Shown here: positions 5,273 to 5,316 of the stretch, piece after piece
Layout of the letters: each line of letters begins with the position of its first letter
Numbering within the stretch: position 1 is the first letter of the stretch
Origin: Thiotrichaceae bacterium
GTDB taxonomy: Bacteria; Pseudomonadota; Gammaproteobacteria; Thiotrichales; Thiotrichaceae
Direction of reading: 5' to 3'
DNA length: 5,316 bases
Assembly: GCA_015494435.1 (NCBI GenBank)
Contig: WGBH01000428.1
Coordinates: 1 to 5,316 of the forward strand
The notes under the pieces: generated by a model
The model's input: only the letters and a program-made list of their open reading frames with translations
Told to the model about the DNA's origin: nothing
The model's database searches: none
Program-made: the position numbers and the translations under genes

Positions 5273-5288
5273 TAGATTTATTAATCTA
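5273..5288. promoter_or_regulatory. Short 6-bp inverted repeat upstream of mltD
   Basis: TAGATT (5273-5278) and AATCTA (5283-5288) flank a 4-base AT loop. It is the third inverted repeat within about 95 bases upstream of the lytic transglycosylase gene. Short AT-rich dyads arise by chance easily, so this one is weak on its own. Confidence 0.25.
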
Positions 5289-5316
5289 AATGCTAGCTTA
5301 TTACACACTTACAAGC

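Overview
This is a stretch of a low-GC bacterial chromosome, most likely from a gammaproteobacterium. The homoserine dehydrogenase and the MltD-type lipoprotein are of proteobacterial type, but I cannot name the genus from sequence alone. Methylococcales or Thiotrichales are guesses. Nothing looks like a phage, a complete insertion sequence, a CRISPR array or an RNA gene.

Layout: positions 1-404 hold no convincing gene. They carry a strong AT-rich hairpin, a partial and a full copy of a palindromic repeat, a sigma70-like promoter and a leader hairpin. The promoter and leader hairpin lie just before hom (405-1718, +). A 101-base gap with a nested hairpin separates hom from thrC (1820-3289, +). 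The convergent gap 3290-3627 contains several inverted repeats, a second full copy of the same palindromic repeat and a doubtful 49-codon reading frame. An mltD-like membrane-bound lytic transglycosylase gene runs leftwards (3628-5163, -). It ends in an intrinsic terminator whose stem overlaps its stop codon. Its leader (5164-5316) contains three perfect inverted repeats.

Function: Hom makes homoserine from aspartate semialdehyde, and ThrC makes threonine from O-phosphohomoserine. Together they supply the first and last steps of the homoserine-to-threonine branch. Homoserine kinase (ThrB), the step between them, is not in the window. MltD acts separately on periplasmic peptidoglycan.

The points most worth a second look are three. 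A palindromic repeat family brackets the hom-thrC pair. ThrC resembles the Campylobacterota type. Two normally conserved substrate-binding motifs of the lytic transglycosylase are altered. I see no strong evidence for a new multi-gene system here.
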